Of a DNA stretch of 7,404 bases, positions 1-7,280 are shown piece by piece. Each line of letters opens with the position of its first letter. Positions within the stretch are counted from its first letter, which is position 1. Source of the DNA: Thermoplasmata archaeon (GTDB lineage Archaea > Thermoplasmatota > Thermoplasmata > Thermoplasmatales > Thermoplasmataceae); contig JAJZXP010000048.1 of NCBI GenBank assembly GCA_021806345.1, positions 1 through 7,404 of the forward strand. The letters run 5' to 3'. A program made the translations under genes and the position numbers. The notes under the pieces are model-generated. The model saw nothing but the letters and a program-made list of their open reading frames with translations. It was not told where the DNA came from and did no database searches.

Positions 1-632
1 TGCCACCAACTGGAAATGCAAACTTCGCATGGGTTCAGCACTTCATACATCACCTTTCACCCACAGGAATAACAGGTTTTGTTCTTGCCAATGGATCAAT
101 GAGTTCCAACACGTCCAATGAGGGTGAAATAAGAAAGAATATCGTTGAATCAGATCTTGTTGACTGCATGGTTGCCTTACCGCCGCAACTGTTTTTCAAC
201 ACCGGTATACCTGCATGTTTATGGTTCGTTACAAGGGACAAGAAGAACAACAAGTTCAGGGACAGAAGAAATGAAATATTATTCATAGACGCAAGGAACA
301 TGGGAACCATGATAGACCGGAGACACAGAGTCCTGACAGATGATGATGTAAATAAGATTTCAAGCACGTATCATGCGTGGAGGGGCGAAATGCAAGGTTA
401 TGAGGATGTAAAAGGATTATGCAGATCAGTGAAATTTGAGGAAGTAAAGGATCAAAACTGGGTTCTCACACCGGGAAGATATGTTGGTTCCGAAGAGAAG
501 GAAGATGACATGGAAGAATTCGAGGAGAAGATGCATCGGCTGACAGCAGAACTATCTGAACATCTCAAAAAGTCAAAAGAGCTAGAAGATGAAATAAGAA
601 AGAATCTGGGGGGGATTGGATGGCAGATTTAG
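1..632 (+). CDS. hsdM: Type I restriction-modification DNA methyltransferase subunit HsdM, C-terminal part (5' end outside window)
   Basis: The open frame runs in from the left edge (codons from base 3) and ends at TAG 630-632, giving 209 visible residues. HsdM is the S-adenosylmethionine-dependent adenine-N6 methyltransferase of the type I complex. The visible part begins just after where the catalytic NPPF motif should lie, with the family signature [18 protein letters not shown], then [13 protein letters not shown] and [20 protein letters not shown], all typical of type I HsdM. The NPPF and SAM-binding motifs themselves are upstream and cannot be checked. The last ~45 residues are highly charged and probably helical ([10 protein letters not shown] to [15 protein letters not shown]), matching the usual HsdM C-terminal helical region that contacts HsdS. 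The ATG at 99 is internal and is not the start. The last 13 bases overlap the next gene, and a run of seven G lies at 608-614. Confidence 0.95.
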   Translation, partial: PPTGNANFAWVQHFIHHLSPTGITGFVLANGSMSSNTSNEGEIRKNIVESDLVDCMVALPPQLFFNTGIPACLWFVTRDKKNNKFRDRRNEILFIDARNMGTMIDRRHRVLTDDDVNKISSTYHAWRGEMQGYEDVKGLCRSVKFEEVKDQNWVLTPGRYVGSEEKEDDMEEFEEKMHRLTAELSEHLKKSKELEDEIRKNLGGIGWQI

Positions 633-1414
633 GCATCTCCGAGTTTACCTTTGGATACTCTTTCTTACACGAACAAACTGTAAAAAAATGGGGAAGAGTA
701 AGGTCCATCCCAATTTTTCCTAGCCTTATAAAAGAAAAACGGCTAGGCTATGACGTTAACCTCCAATTTAAAGGCAAAGATTACTATTATCAATTTAAAT
801 TAAGTGATCTTTTATGGCGTAGCAATTCCAAATTTATTAGAGATGGTACTTATTCCGGCCCATACTACAGGATTAAACTCCATAGAATGTATTTCAACTT
901 ACAACATAGAAAGCTTTGGGGTCTTTCACGAAAAAAGAAATACACATATTATGTTTCTCCTGAATGTCCAAATATAGGATTATTCAACCAAGCTTTCCTA
1001 AGTGGTCAAGTAACAGATCATTCAAGATTAATCCCGTTGACAAAATGTAGTAATTATCCTCAAAGTGATGATAGGCAGCACTATATAACATATCAACGGG
1101 ACGACCCAAGCTTTATTCAACATTCTGAAATCAGTAAAAAGAACGATTCGATTCTAGGTAAGAATATTGCAGGCTTGTACGAAGAAGGCCAAAAAAACTC
1201 TGAAATGCTAGACGATAATTTTGCAAGTCGAGTTTTGGATGATTCATTGACAATATTAGAAGATTACGAAGAAAAGGACGCATCTACCTATGATTTCATA
1301 AAGTCCAATAAAGATAAATTGGAGACCGTTTATGATAAGCTTTCTTTCTCGGCAAACATTCTATGGGTGACCCTTGGAGTTGCAATGATAATTGTTGGTG
1401 AGGAATTGGAATGA
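620..1414 (+). CDS. Uncharacterised type I R-M operon protein, possible PD-(D/E)XK-like nuclease
   Basis: This 264-residue protein sits between hsdM and hsdS and is not a standard Hsd subunit. I recognise the general pattern ([51 protein letters not shown]) as resembling a conserved family of unknown function, from memory only. What can be seen: an aromatic-rich N-terminal half with D45 in [10 protein letters not shown], followed 13 residues later by Q58-F-K60. That D-x(n)-Q-x-K arrangement is used by Mrr-like PD-(D/E)XK nucleases, with E8 or E18 as a possible upstream acidic residue. The C-terminal ~60 residues are acidic and helical, ending in a hydrophobic stretch (residues ~245-260) that could be a short membrane segment or a buried helix. 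The start at 620 overlaps hsdM by 13 bases and has only a G-rich, non-ideal ribosome site. Base composition is lower in GC than hsdM and hsdR (781-840 is 14/60 G+C by hand count), suggesting separate acquisition. The nuclease role is inferred. Confidence 0.85.
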   Translation: MADLGISEFTFGYSFLHEQTVKKWGRVRSIPIFPSLIKEKRLGYDVNLQFKGKDYYYQFKLSDLLWRSNSKFIRDGTYSGPYYRIKLHRMYFNLQHRKLWGLSRKKKYTYYVSPECPNIGLFNQAFLSGQVTDHSRLIPLTKCSNYPQSDDRQHYITYQRDDPSFIQHSEISKKNDSILGKNIAGLYEEGQKNSEMLDDNFASRVLDDSLTILEDYEEKDASTYDFIKSNKDKLETVYDKLSFSANILWVTLGVAMIIVGEELE

Positions 1415-1419
1415 GAGGT
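1415..1419 (+). promoter_or_regulatory. Ribosome binding site for hsdS
   Basis: GAGGT lies seven bases before the ATG at 1427 and directly after the TGA of the upstream gene (1412-1414). It supports the start at 1427 and suggests that ribosomes finishing the upstream gene re-initiate here. Confidence 0.6.
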
Positions 1420-1426
1420 TTCGTTT

Positions 1427-2647
1427 ATGGAGAATGATGGTATCTTGAGCATTAGGCTGGACAACTGGAAAGCTGTAAAGCTAAAAGAGGTTTGTTCTAA
1501 AATTTTTAGTGGAGGTACACCAAATACAAATAAGAGAGAGTACTGGAACGGTAATCTTCCATGGCTGTCATCCGGTGAAACAAATAACAGGTTTATAAGG
1601 AGAACAAAGAGTTCTATATCTGAAGACGGAGTTGAAAACTCCAGTACAAGATTGGCCCATGCTAGAAGTACTGTCATTGCATCTGCTGGCCAAGGACACA
1701 CTAGAGGCCAAGCATCTTACCTATTGATTGATACATACATTAATCAGTCGATAATCGCATTATTCCCAAGGGAAAACCTATTAGATTCAAGATTTCTCTT
1801 TTATTCATTGACCCCGAAATATGATCGATTCCGACAGATTTCTGACGACCATAGTATAAGGGGGAGTTTAACTACAAGAATATTGGCCGAGGAATATATT
1901 CAAATGCCTCCTTTAAAGGAGCAAAAAGCGATTTCAAAAATCCTCTCAGACCTCGACTCCAAAATAGAACTCAACCAGCAGATGAACAAGACCCTCGAAT
2001 CCATCGCCCAGGCCATATTCAAGCACTGGTTCATAGATTTCGAATTTCCGGATGAAAATGGTCAGCCTTATAAGTCAAGTGGGGGAGAAATGGTTGATTC
2101 TGAACTGGGAGAGATACCGAAGGGGTGGAGAGTTGGTAGGATTGAGGAACTTACCAATGTCTCAAGCGGTAAGAGGCCTTTGGAAAGATCGGAAACCAGA
2201 ACAGAACTATTTTCAGTAGAACTTATTGGTGCCAGTTCTGTTATGGGATACACAAAAGAACCATTGATAAATGAAAAAGTGATAGTTATTGGGCGTGTTG
2301 GAACACATGGAGTAGTTCAAAGAACATTTGGACCGTCATGGCCGTCGGATAACACGTTGATATTCTCATCAACCAATACTGAATATATATTCCAGTGCTT
2401 AAAGCGGATAGATTATGAGTCACTAAATGTGGGTTCAACACAACCTTTGATTACCCAAACACAGTTAAAAAAATACCAAATTATAATTCCTTGCAAGGAT
2501 ATTTTGGAAAAATTTGAAACAACTGCTTCGATTCTATACACAAAGGTTTTTACGAACAAACTTGAACTGGAAAATTTGAGAGTTATTTTGGACCTTCTTC
2601 TCCATAAACTCATGTCCGGAAAGATAAGAGTCCCACTGGAGGAATAA
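1427..2647 (+). CDS. hsdS: Type I restriction-modification specificity subunit HsdS
   Basis: HsdS recognises the bipartite DNA target and holds the HsdM and HsdR subunits. The 406 residues show the full two-half layout. The first target-recognition domain covers ~14-160 and includes the familiar SGGTPNT, YWNG and LPWLSSGET signatures. The central conserved helical region is ~161-206 (PPLKEQKAISKILSDLDSKI, then AQAIFKHWFIDFEFP). The second target-recognition domain, ~233-352, opens with LGEIPKGWRV. The distal conserved helix is ~355-406 and ends LLHKLMSGKIRVPLEE, close to the usual HsdS C-terminus, so the protein appears complete. The recognition sequence cannot be read from the protein. Composition is mosaic: the central conserved stretch is much richer in GC than the recognition domains. 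The gene follows its upstream neighbour by 12 bases and touches hsdR. Confidence 0.95.
   Translation: MENDGILSIRLDNWKAVKLKEVCSKIFSGGTPNTNKREYWNGNLPWLSSGETNNRFIRRTKSSISEDGVENSSTRLAHARSTVIASAGQGHTRGQASYLLIDTYINQSIIALFPRENLLDSRFLFYSLTPKYDRFRQISDDHSIRGSLTTRILAEEYIQMPPLKEQKAISKILSDLDSKIELNQQMNKTLESIAQAIFKHWFIDFEFPDENGQPYKSSGGEMVDSELGEIPKGWRVGRIEELTNVSSGKRPLERSETRTELFSVELIGASSVMGYTKEPLINEKVIVIGRVGTHGVVQRTFGPSWPSDNTLIFSSTNTEYIFQCLKRIDYESLNVGSTQPLITQTQLKKYQIIIPCKDILEKFETTASILYTKVFTNKLELENLRVILDLLLHKLMSGKIRVPLEE
2638..2642 (+). promoter_or_regulatory. Ribosome binding site for hsdR inside the hsdS 3' end
   Basis: GGAGG, a strong match to the archaeal Shine-Dalgarno sequence, lies within the last codons of hsdS, five bases before the ATG at 2648. 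It fixes the hsdR start and implies translational coupling. Confidence 0.7.
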
Positions 2648-5600
2648 ATGTCAAAGAGGATCTCAGAATCAGATTTGGAAGAACTTTTCCTCGATCTTCT
2701 CTCTAAAACCGGATATTCTGTCAAGTTCGGTCCGGACATTTCTCCCGGTGGCCCTAATAGAGAGAGGGAATATTCTGATGTAGTCCTTCAAGGGCGCCTG
2801 ATTCAGAGGCTGCAGATAATAAACCCGGATATACCAAAAGAAGCTATTGATGATGCATACAGAACCATAGTTAAATCGGAATCTCAGGATATCATATCCG
2901 ACAATCATTCCTTTCACAATCTCCTGGTGAATGGCATCAACGTTCAGTACAAGAAGAAAGATGGATCCATAAAACATGACAAGGTTTTCATGGTAGATTT
3001 CAACAATATGGATAACAATGAGTTTCTTGCAGTGAACCAGTTCACAATCATGGAGGAGAAGCATGAGAGGAGACCGGACATTGTTCTATTCGTCAATGGC
3101 ATTCCTCTGGTACTGATCGAACTGAAGAATCCGGCGGACGAGAATGCAACAATTTGGTCTGCCTACAGCCAGATTGAAACCTACAAAAATGAGATCAGAT
3201 CAATATTCAGGTTCAATGAGATAGTGATCATAAGCGATGGCATTGAAACAAGATCCGGAACCATAACTTCACCAAAGGAAAGATTTGCCGCATGGAAAAC
3301 GGTCGATTATGAAAGACCAGAGGACATGACAAATCTGGAAACAACCATCACGGGTATGTTATCCCCATCTGTTTTGATCGATCTAGTGAGAAATTTCATC
3401 GTGTTCGAATCGGAACATTCCAACGGTTCAGTCAGGATATCAAAGAAGCTGGCAGCATACCAGCAGTACAATGCCACAAATAAGGCAATAATATCCACGG
3501 TGGATGCAATGGATTCAGATCACAGGGCTGGTATAGTCTGGCACACCCAGGGATCCGGAAAGAGCCTCACAATGGCATTCTATTCAGGCAAGCTTGTCCT
3601 TGAGCCAAGGATGGAGAATCCAACGATCATTGTCCTAACCGACAGGAATGATCTTGACGATCAGCTGTTCCAGACATTCACAAGATGCCAGGAACTCTTG
3701 AGGCAGGAGCCAAAGCAGGCTGATTCCAGGGATCAGCTGAAAGCCTTGATTAACGTTGCCTCTGGTGGTATCATATTCACCACAATACAGAAATTCCTGC
3801 CTGAGGATGGAACAAATGAATTCCCTCTTCTTTCGGAAAGGAAGAACATTGTTATCATCGCAGATGAGGCACATCGCAGCCAGTATGGATTCCGTGTTGA
3901 CGTATCAAGGGAGGATGCAGATCTGAAATACGGTTATGCCAAATACCTTAGGGATGCAATTCCAAATGCAACATTCATCGGCTTTACCGGAACGCCAATA
4001 GAGAAGGAGGATAGGAGCACACCACAGGTCTTTGGTAAATACGTTGACATATATGATGTTCAGCAGGCTGTTGAGGACGGATCAACAGTACGTATATATT
4101 ACGAGAGCAGGCTTGCAAAGATTGATCTCAAGCCTGAGGAAAAACCCCATCTGGATCAGGAATTCGAGGAGATCACCGAAGGAGAGGAGATATCCACCAG
4201 GGAGAAGCTGAAGACAAAATGGGCCAGAGTGGAGAGTGTTGTGGGAAGCGATAACCGTATCAAAACAATTGCCAACGATATTGTGCAGCACTGGGAACAG
4301 CGTTCATCGGTTCTGGAAGGAAAGGCCATGATCGTAACCATGAGCAGGCGCATAGCAATAGAACTCCATGACGAGATTGTAAAACTAAGACCTGAATGGT
4401 ATAATAAAGAAGACGATAGTGGTAAAATAAAGGTCATAATGACGGGTTCTGCAGCCGACGGAGCAAAATGGCAGGAACATATCCGGAACAAGGAGAGAAG
4501 GAGGAGGATAGGGGATAGGTTGAAAGATCCCAACGATCCCCTGAAGATAGTCATAGTGAGGGATATGTGGCTCACAGGATTTGATGCCCCCAGTCTTCAC
4601 ACAATGTATCTGGACAAACCCATGCAGGGGCACACGCTGATGCAGGCAATTGCAAGAGTAAACAGAGTATTCAGAGACAAACCAGGTGGTCTGATTGTTG
4701 ATTATCTTGGGCTGGCTTTTGAACTGAAGAAGGCGTTAACTCAATACACCGATGGTGATAGAAAAGAAACTGGTATACCATTGGAACAGGCTATTGCAAT
4801 AATGGAGGAGAAGTTCGAGATTGTCCATGATATGTTTGGCACATTCGAATACAGGGCATTTTTCACCTCCGATACAAAGGAGAGGCTGAAGATAATAGAA
4901 AAGGCCATGGATCATATCCTCGGAATGGACGATGGTAAGGAAAGATACATGAAGAATGTTACGGAGATGACAAAGGCATTTGCCCTTGTTGTACCGGATC
5001 CATCTGCCATAGTCATCAGGGATGATGTCGGTTTCTTCCAGGCCGTTAGATCAGCACTTATCAAGAACACGGAATCAAGGAAGCTTGGTGGTGTATCATC
5101 TGAAACTGCAATACAGCAGATACTTTCCAAAGCCCTTGTCTCTGATCGTGTCATTGACATATTCGCAGCTGCAGGATTGAACAAACCTGACATATCCATA
5201 TTATCAGACGAGTTCCTGGCTGAGGTTAAGGATATGCCACAGAAGAACCTGGCGTTCGAGATGCTGAAAAAACTTCTCAATGATCAGATCAGGATCAGGA
5301 TGAAGAAGAATCTGGTACAGGCAAGATCGTTCCTGCAGATGCTTGAGAATGCCATAAAACAGTATACAAACAAGAGCATAGAAACGGCCCAGGTGATTCA
5401 GGAACTGCTGGATCTTGCTAAAAAGATCAGGGAAGAACAGAACAGGGGAAAGGATCTTGGCCTTAACGAGGATGAGATCGCATTCTATGATGCACTTGCA
5501 GATAATGAGAGTGCAAAGCAGGTTCTTGGTGATGATACCCTGAAGACAATAGCAAGGGAACTCCTGGAAATGGTCAAGAGAAATGTGACCATAGACTGGA

Positions 5601-5746
5601 CAGAAAGGGAAAGTGTTCAGGCGAAACTCAGGTTAATGGTAAAGAAGATTCTAAGGAAATACGGTTATCCTCCGGACAAGCAGGAGAAAGCCACCATGAC
5701 GGTACTGGAACAGGCGAAGTTGCTTGGGTATGAGTGGGTGAATTAA
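2648..5746 (+). CDS. hsdR: Type I restriction enzyme motor and endonuclease subunit HsdR
   Basis: HsdR drives ATP-dependent DNA translocation and cuts unmodified DNA when bound to HsdM2-HsdS. At 1032 residues it has normal family length and appears intact. The N-terminal PD-(D/E)XK nuclease has D144 (in RRPDIVLF) and E158-L-K160 (VLIELKNP), followed by the HsdR-specific QxxxY motif Q175-Y179 (SQIETYK). The superfamily 2 helicase core shows Walker A at 299-309 ([12 protein letters not shown]305), a DEAH box at 406-409 ([12 protein letters not shown]), TGTP at 447-450, motif V near 640-650 ([11 protein letters not shown]) and motif VI at 666-673 (QAIARVNR). A helical C-terminal domain follows to [11 protein letters not shown]. 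All catalytic residues looked for are present, so the enzyme should be active. The start directly follows the hsdS TAA. The stop codon at 5744-5746 lies inside an inverted repeat, but the C-terminus looks natural. Confidence 0.97.
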   Translation: MSKRISESDLEELFLDLLSKTGYSVKFGPDISPGGPNREREYSDVVLQGRLIQRLQIINPDIPKEAIDDAYRTIVKSESQDIISDNHSFHNLLVNGINVQYKKKDGSIKHDKVFMVDFNNMDNNEFLAVNQFTIMEEKHERRPDIVLFVNGIPLVLIELKNPADENATIWSAYSQIETYKNEIRSIFRFNEIVIISDGIETRSGTITSPKERFAAWKTVDYERPEDMTNLETTITGMLSPSVLIDLVRNFIVFESEHSNGSVRISKKLAAYQQYNATNKAIISTVDAMDSDHRAGIVWHTQGSGKSLTMAFYSGKLVLEPRMENPTIIVLTDRNDLDDQLFQTFTRCQELLRQEPKQADSRDQLKALINVASGGIIFTTIQKFLPEDGTNEFPLLSERKNIVIIADEAHRSQYGFRVDVSREDADLKYGYAKYLRDAIPNATFIGFTGTPIEKEDRSTPQVFGKYVDIYDVQQAVEDGSTVRIYYESRLAKIDLKPEEKPHLDQEFEEITEGEEISTREKLKTKWARVESVVGSDNRIKTIANDIVQHWEQRSSVLEGKAMIVTMSRRIAIELHDEIVKLRPEWYNKEDDSGKIKVIMTGSAADGAKWQEHIRNKERRRRIGDRLKDPNDPLKIVIVRDMWLTGFDAPSLHTMYLDKPMQGHTLMQAIARVNRVFRDKPGGLIVDYLGLAFELKKALTQYTDGDRKETGIPLEQAIAIMEEKFEIVHDMFGTFEYRAFFTSDTKERLKIIEKAMDHILGMDDGKERYMKNVTEMTKAFALVVPDPSAIVIRDDVGFFQAVRSALIKNTESRKLGGVSSETAIQQILSKALVSDRVIDIFAAAGLNKPDISILSDEFLAEVKDMPQKNLAFEMLKKLLNDQIRIRMKKNLVQARSFLQMLENAIKQYTNKSIETAQVIQELLDLAKKIREEQNRGKDLGLNEDEIAFYDALADNESAKQVLGDDTLKTIARELLEMVKRNVTIDWTERESVQAKLRLMVKKILRKYGYPPDKQEKATMTVLEQAKLLGYEWVN

Positions 5747-5912
5747 AAAGACATTGTCGACTTCCAGTTGACAGATAGGAGGAGCATAAAAGTGTTAAAC
5801 CCATAATATTGTGTTAGAACCAACAATATAAGATATTTATGTGTTTCACCTGATTCTTGCAAAATGTGTTGTTTTAATAAAAATCAACTAAATTTTGACA
5901 ATGTCCTTTTTA
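5744..5912. mobile_element. Candidate MITE or insertion-sequence remnant with terminal inverted repeats
   Basis: The segment is bounded by two imperfect inverted repeats. The left (5744-5771) reads TAAAAAGACATTGTC, then seven bases, then AGTTGA. The reverse complement of the right (5884-5912) reads TAAAAAGGACATTGTC, then seven bases, then AGTTGA. Matching blocks at the same internal spacing are unlikely to be chance. The outermost TA on each side would fit a TA target duplication of the IS630/Tc1 kind, but because TA is its own complement it could equally be part of the repeat. No coding frame lies inside, so the element would be non-autonomous or a deletion remnant. The left repeat contains the hsdR stop. 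The family assignment is open. Confidence 0.45.
5792..5829 (+). repeat. Degenerate tandem repeat, ~19-bp unit, with a short hairpin
   Basis: Two adjacent near-copies start with GTGTTA at 5792 and 5811 and end with ATAT at 5809 and 5829 (GTGTTAAACCCATAATAT against GTGTTAGAACCAACAATAT). ATATTGT at 5806-5812 also pairs with ACAATAT at 5823-5829 around a 10-base loop. Further GTGTT words occur at 5841 and 5866. This may be internal structure of the surrounding element or an operator array. Confidence 0.35.
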
Positions 5913-5930
5913 GGAAAAGTCTTTAATTAT

Positions 5931-5942
5931 TAATATTATAAC
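5931..5942 (+). promoter_or_regulatory. Possible TATA-like promoter element for the winged-helix gene
   Basis: TAATATTATAAC lies in a very AT-rich stretch about 60 bases before the ATG at 6003. If it is the TATA box, transcription would start near 5965 and leave a short leader with a ribosome site. The surrounding sequence is so AT-rich that other placements are possible. Confidence 0.25.
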
Positions 5943-5990
5943 TTAATCTTGAAAGTTAGTATTTAGAAATAAAACTTTCAAAGGGTTAAG

Positions 5991-5995
5991 GGAAG
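5991..5995 (+). promoter_or_regulatory. Ribosome binding site that decides the start at ATG 6003
   Basis: GGAAG, part of GGGAAGTG (a partial match to GGAGGTG), lies seven bases before the ATG at 6003. An in-frame GTG at 5997 is only one base from it and is too close to be used, so the ATG is preferred. Confidence 0.45.
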
Positions 5996-6002
5996 TGTGT
6001 GT

Positions 6003-6713
6003 ATGACAGATGTAAAAGATGAAATATTTGATGGAAGACATGGAATTGTTTTGAAGGAAGGAAACTTAAATATAACACCTGATATGTGGAAAATAGAGAT
6101 GAACACTAGCATAGAGGATCAGGGTGGTGGCCTCAATAGCTTTGACTATGTGGTCAGGCAGAAAAACTCCAAAGAGTTTTTTGTGATTTCTGAACTGAAG
6201 ACTAATGCAAGAGACCGGCTGGAAGAGATATCACTCCTGTCCATACAATCGAGAAACGTGGGGGCAGCTAAAGGTTATGTTATGTCCAGAAGCAACTTTT
6301 CGCCAGCAGAGAGGATGCTTACTGATTCACTTTTCATAGAGAGGATAAAATCAGTAATTTACGGTGGAAGGGAAATGGTAATGATTCCAGATGCGGAAAT
6401 AAGAAGCGGATATGGTGGCATTAGAATCGAGATGCAGGGTAACTTCCAGAGCAAGAGAAGAGACAAGAGCAAGATCATAGTAGATATCCTTTCCCTGACA
6501 GGTCAGGAGAATGGAGCTGGGATTACCAAGATAATGTACAAATGCAATCTTGATTTCAAGTCTGCAGTGACCATACTTGATGATATGAAGAACAAAAACC
6601 TTGTTGAACTTGTCAATGACAAGGCAAAGAAAAGTCACTACGTAATTACAAAAGAAGGTCTGAAGGCGCTAGATGACCTGAATCGCATAAACTACTATCT
6701 TAGAACAAACTGA
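6003..6713 (+). CDS. Protein with possible PD-(D/E)XK-like N-terminal domain and C-terminal winged helix
   Basis: This 236-residue soluble protein is of unknown exact role. Residues ~150-232 look like the archaeal winged-helix type often annotated HTH_45: a first helix (SKIIVDILSLT), a helix-turn-helix around GAGITKIMYKCNLDFKSAV, the helix ILDDMKNKNLVEL, a wing (KKSHYVITKEG) and a terminal helix. Residues ~1-110 have D48 in SFDYVVRQ followed by E64-L-K66 in FFVISELKTN, then a helix with EEISLLSIQ and the strand-like KGYVMSRS. The D-x15-E-L-K order on strand-like hydrophobic stretches resembles a restriction-endonuclease fold, active or only structural. The gene lies on the same strand as the hsd operon but 256 bases after it, so it is probably transcribed separately. 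It could be a transcription regulator or a nuclease-linked sensor. Family is inferred from pattern only. Confidence 0.8.
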   Translation: MTDVKDEIFDGRHGIVLKEGNLNITPDMWKIEMNTSIEDQGGGLNSFDYVVRQKNSKEFFVISELKTNARDRLEEISLLSIQSRNVGAAKGYVMSRSNFSPAERMLTDSLFIERIKSVIYGGREMVMIPDAEIRSGYGGIRIEMQGNFQSKRRDKSKIIVDILSLTGQENGAGITKIMYKCNLDFKSAVTILDDMKNKNLVELVNDKAKKSHYVITKEGLKALDDLNRINYYLRTN

Positions 6714-6730
6714 TGAGGATATTTTGATCC

Positions 6731-6752
6731 TTTTACCTTATTCATTTTTTTA
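6731..6752 (+). terminator. Oligo-T transcription terminator after the winged-helix gene
   Basis: A T-rich stretch follows the TGA at 6711-6713 and ends in seven consecutive T at 6745-6751. Archaeal RNA polymerase terminates at such oligo-T runs without needing a hairpin. Confidence 0.45.
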
Positions 6753-6811
6753 ACACAGTGAGCATGAAACCTCGCACTATTTTTTGGTTGTACGCAAACG
6801 AACTGATTCTC

Positions 6812-6820
6812 TTATAAATA
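6812..6820 (+). promoter_or_regulatory. Strong TATA-like box (TTATAAATA)
   Basis: TTATAAATA is a near-ideal archaeal TATA box. A start about 25 bases downstream would fall near 6838-6845, where the inverted-repeat cluster begins. No intact gene follows, so if used it would make a non-coding RNA. It could also be a chance match inside a decayed gene. Confidence 0.35.
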
Positions 6821-6838
6821 CTGAAAGGATCTTATATA

Positions 6839-6890
6839 CATGGGAGTTACGGCTGAATTCACGCCCATGGAGATCTATACCTCCGTAACT
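6839..6890 (+). repeat. Interlocked inverted repeats (possible pseudoknot)
   Basis: CATGGG (6839-6844) is complementary to CCCATG (6864-6869). The adjacent AGTTACGG (6845-6852) is complementary to CCGTAACT (6883-6890). Both are perfect, and their order is A-B-A'-B', a pseudoknot topology, or two structures that exclude each other, since no bases separate A from B. It lies directly after the TATA-like box and inside the tnpB-like remnant. Confidence 0.5.
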
Positions 6891-6938
6891 TTCCTGCACA
6901 AATGCGAGGGGCAACTCTTGGGGTAAACATGGATCGGA

Positions 6939-6965
6939 AGTGGTCGTAGAAACTTTAAGCCCACT
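6939..6965 (+). repeat. Short imperfect hairpin in tnpB-like remnant
   Basis: AGTGG (6939-6943) pairs with CCACT (6961-6965) around a 17-base loop. Flanking CGG/CCG and AAG/CTT pairs could extend the stem with bulges. Subterminal hairpins of this kind mark the ends of IS200/IS605 elements, but this one is weak. Confidence 0.25.
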
Positions 6966-7041
6966 ACTTACCGGAAATATCTATCCTGAATCTGAAGCCT
7001 TTAATTACCCTTATAAAGATAGTGTACAGAAATTGCTGTAA

Positions 7042-7280
7042 TTTCGAAAAGATCCTGATCAACTATTTTCAGACAATATATTAATAATGAAAATATAAAA
7101 AGAATTAACAACTTGCACCTACGTGTTGAATTCTTGTAAAAGTGACCAAAAGAGGAAAATTAAATTTATTATTATTCAAACATTAATATATTCCAGAAAC
7201 CGATCCCTGAGTATATAAAGAAACTATACTATTCTTTACGTTATATTTTAAATAATTTGATACTTAAACCGAATTTAGTA
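7042..7280. other. AT-rich spacer with no recognisable feature
   Basis: This stretch between the tnpB-like remnant and the tRNA gene has no coding frame with a plausible start and ribosome site, and no repeat that I can see. T-rich stretches on the - strand just after the tRNA 3' end (below 7281) could serve as its terminator. Confidence 0.5.

Larger units (their letters stand above)
6797..7041 (+). pseudogene. Decayed 3' end of an IS200/IS605-type tnpB
   Basis: No frame is open throughout, but three frames in succession give pieces that resemble the C-terminus of archaeal TnpB. These are NELILL-stop-ILKG (from 6797, like the NASLNILKG segment after the zinc finger), MGVTAEFTPMEIYTS (from 6840, like the GTPEFTPVE tail), and NARGNSWGKHG then SEVVVETLSPLL (from 6901), with a tail PESEAF before the stop at 7039-7041. 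TnpB is the RNA-guided nuclease of these transposons. Stops and frame changes show the copy is dead, and nothing of the catalytic RuvC domain is present. The match is from memory of tail motifs, so it is tentative. Confidence 0.4.

Noticed and set aside
99..632. A separate 177-residue gene starting at ATG 99
   Set aside because: The frame is open to the left edge and the preceding codons ([10 protein letters not shown]) belong to HsdM, so the ATG is internal.
4156..4575. Minus-strand open frames opposite hsdR, including the 139-codon one
   Set aside because: They are shadows of hsdR codon use, lack ribosome sites and show no recognisable domain.
5750..5905. GACATTGTC/GACAATGTC as a terminator hairpin for hsdR
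   Set aside because: The arms are ~140 bases apart; this fits element ends better than a terminator loop.
5997..6002. GTG start at 5997 for the winged-helix gene
   Set aside because: It is only one base from the ribosome-site-like GGAAG; the ATG at 6003 has normal spacing.
6726..6831. GATCCTTT (6726-6733) and AAAGGATC (6824-6831) as ends of a mobile element
   Set aside because: Only eight bases long with no extension or flanking duplication; likely chance in AT-rich sequence.
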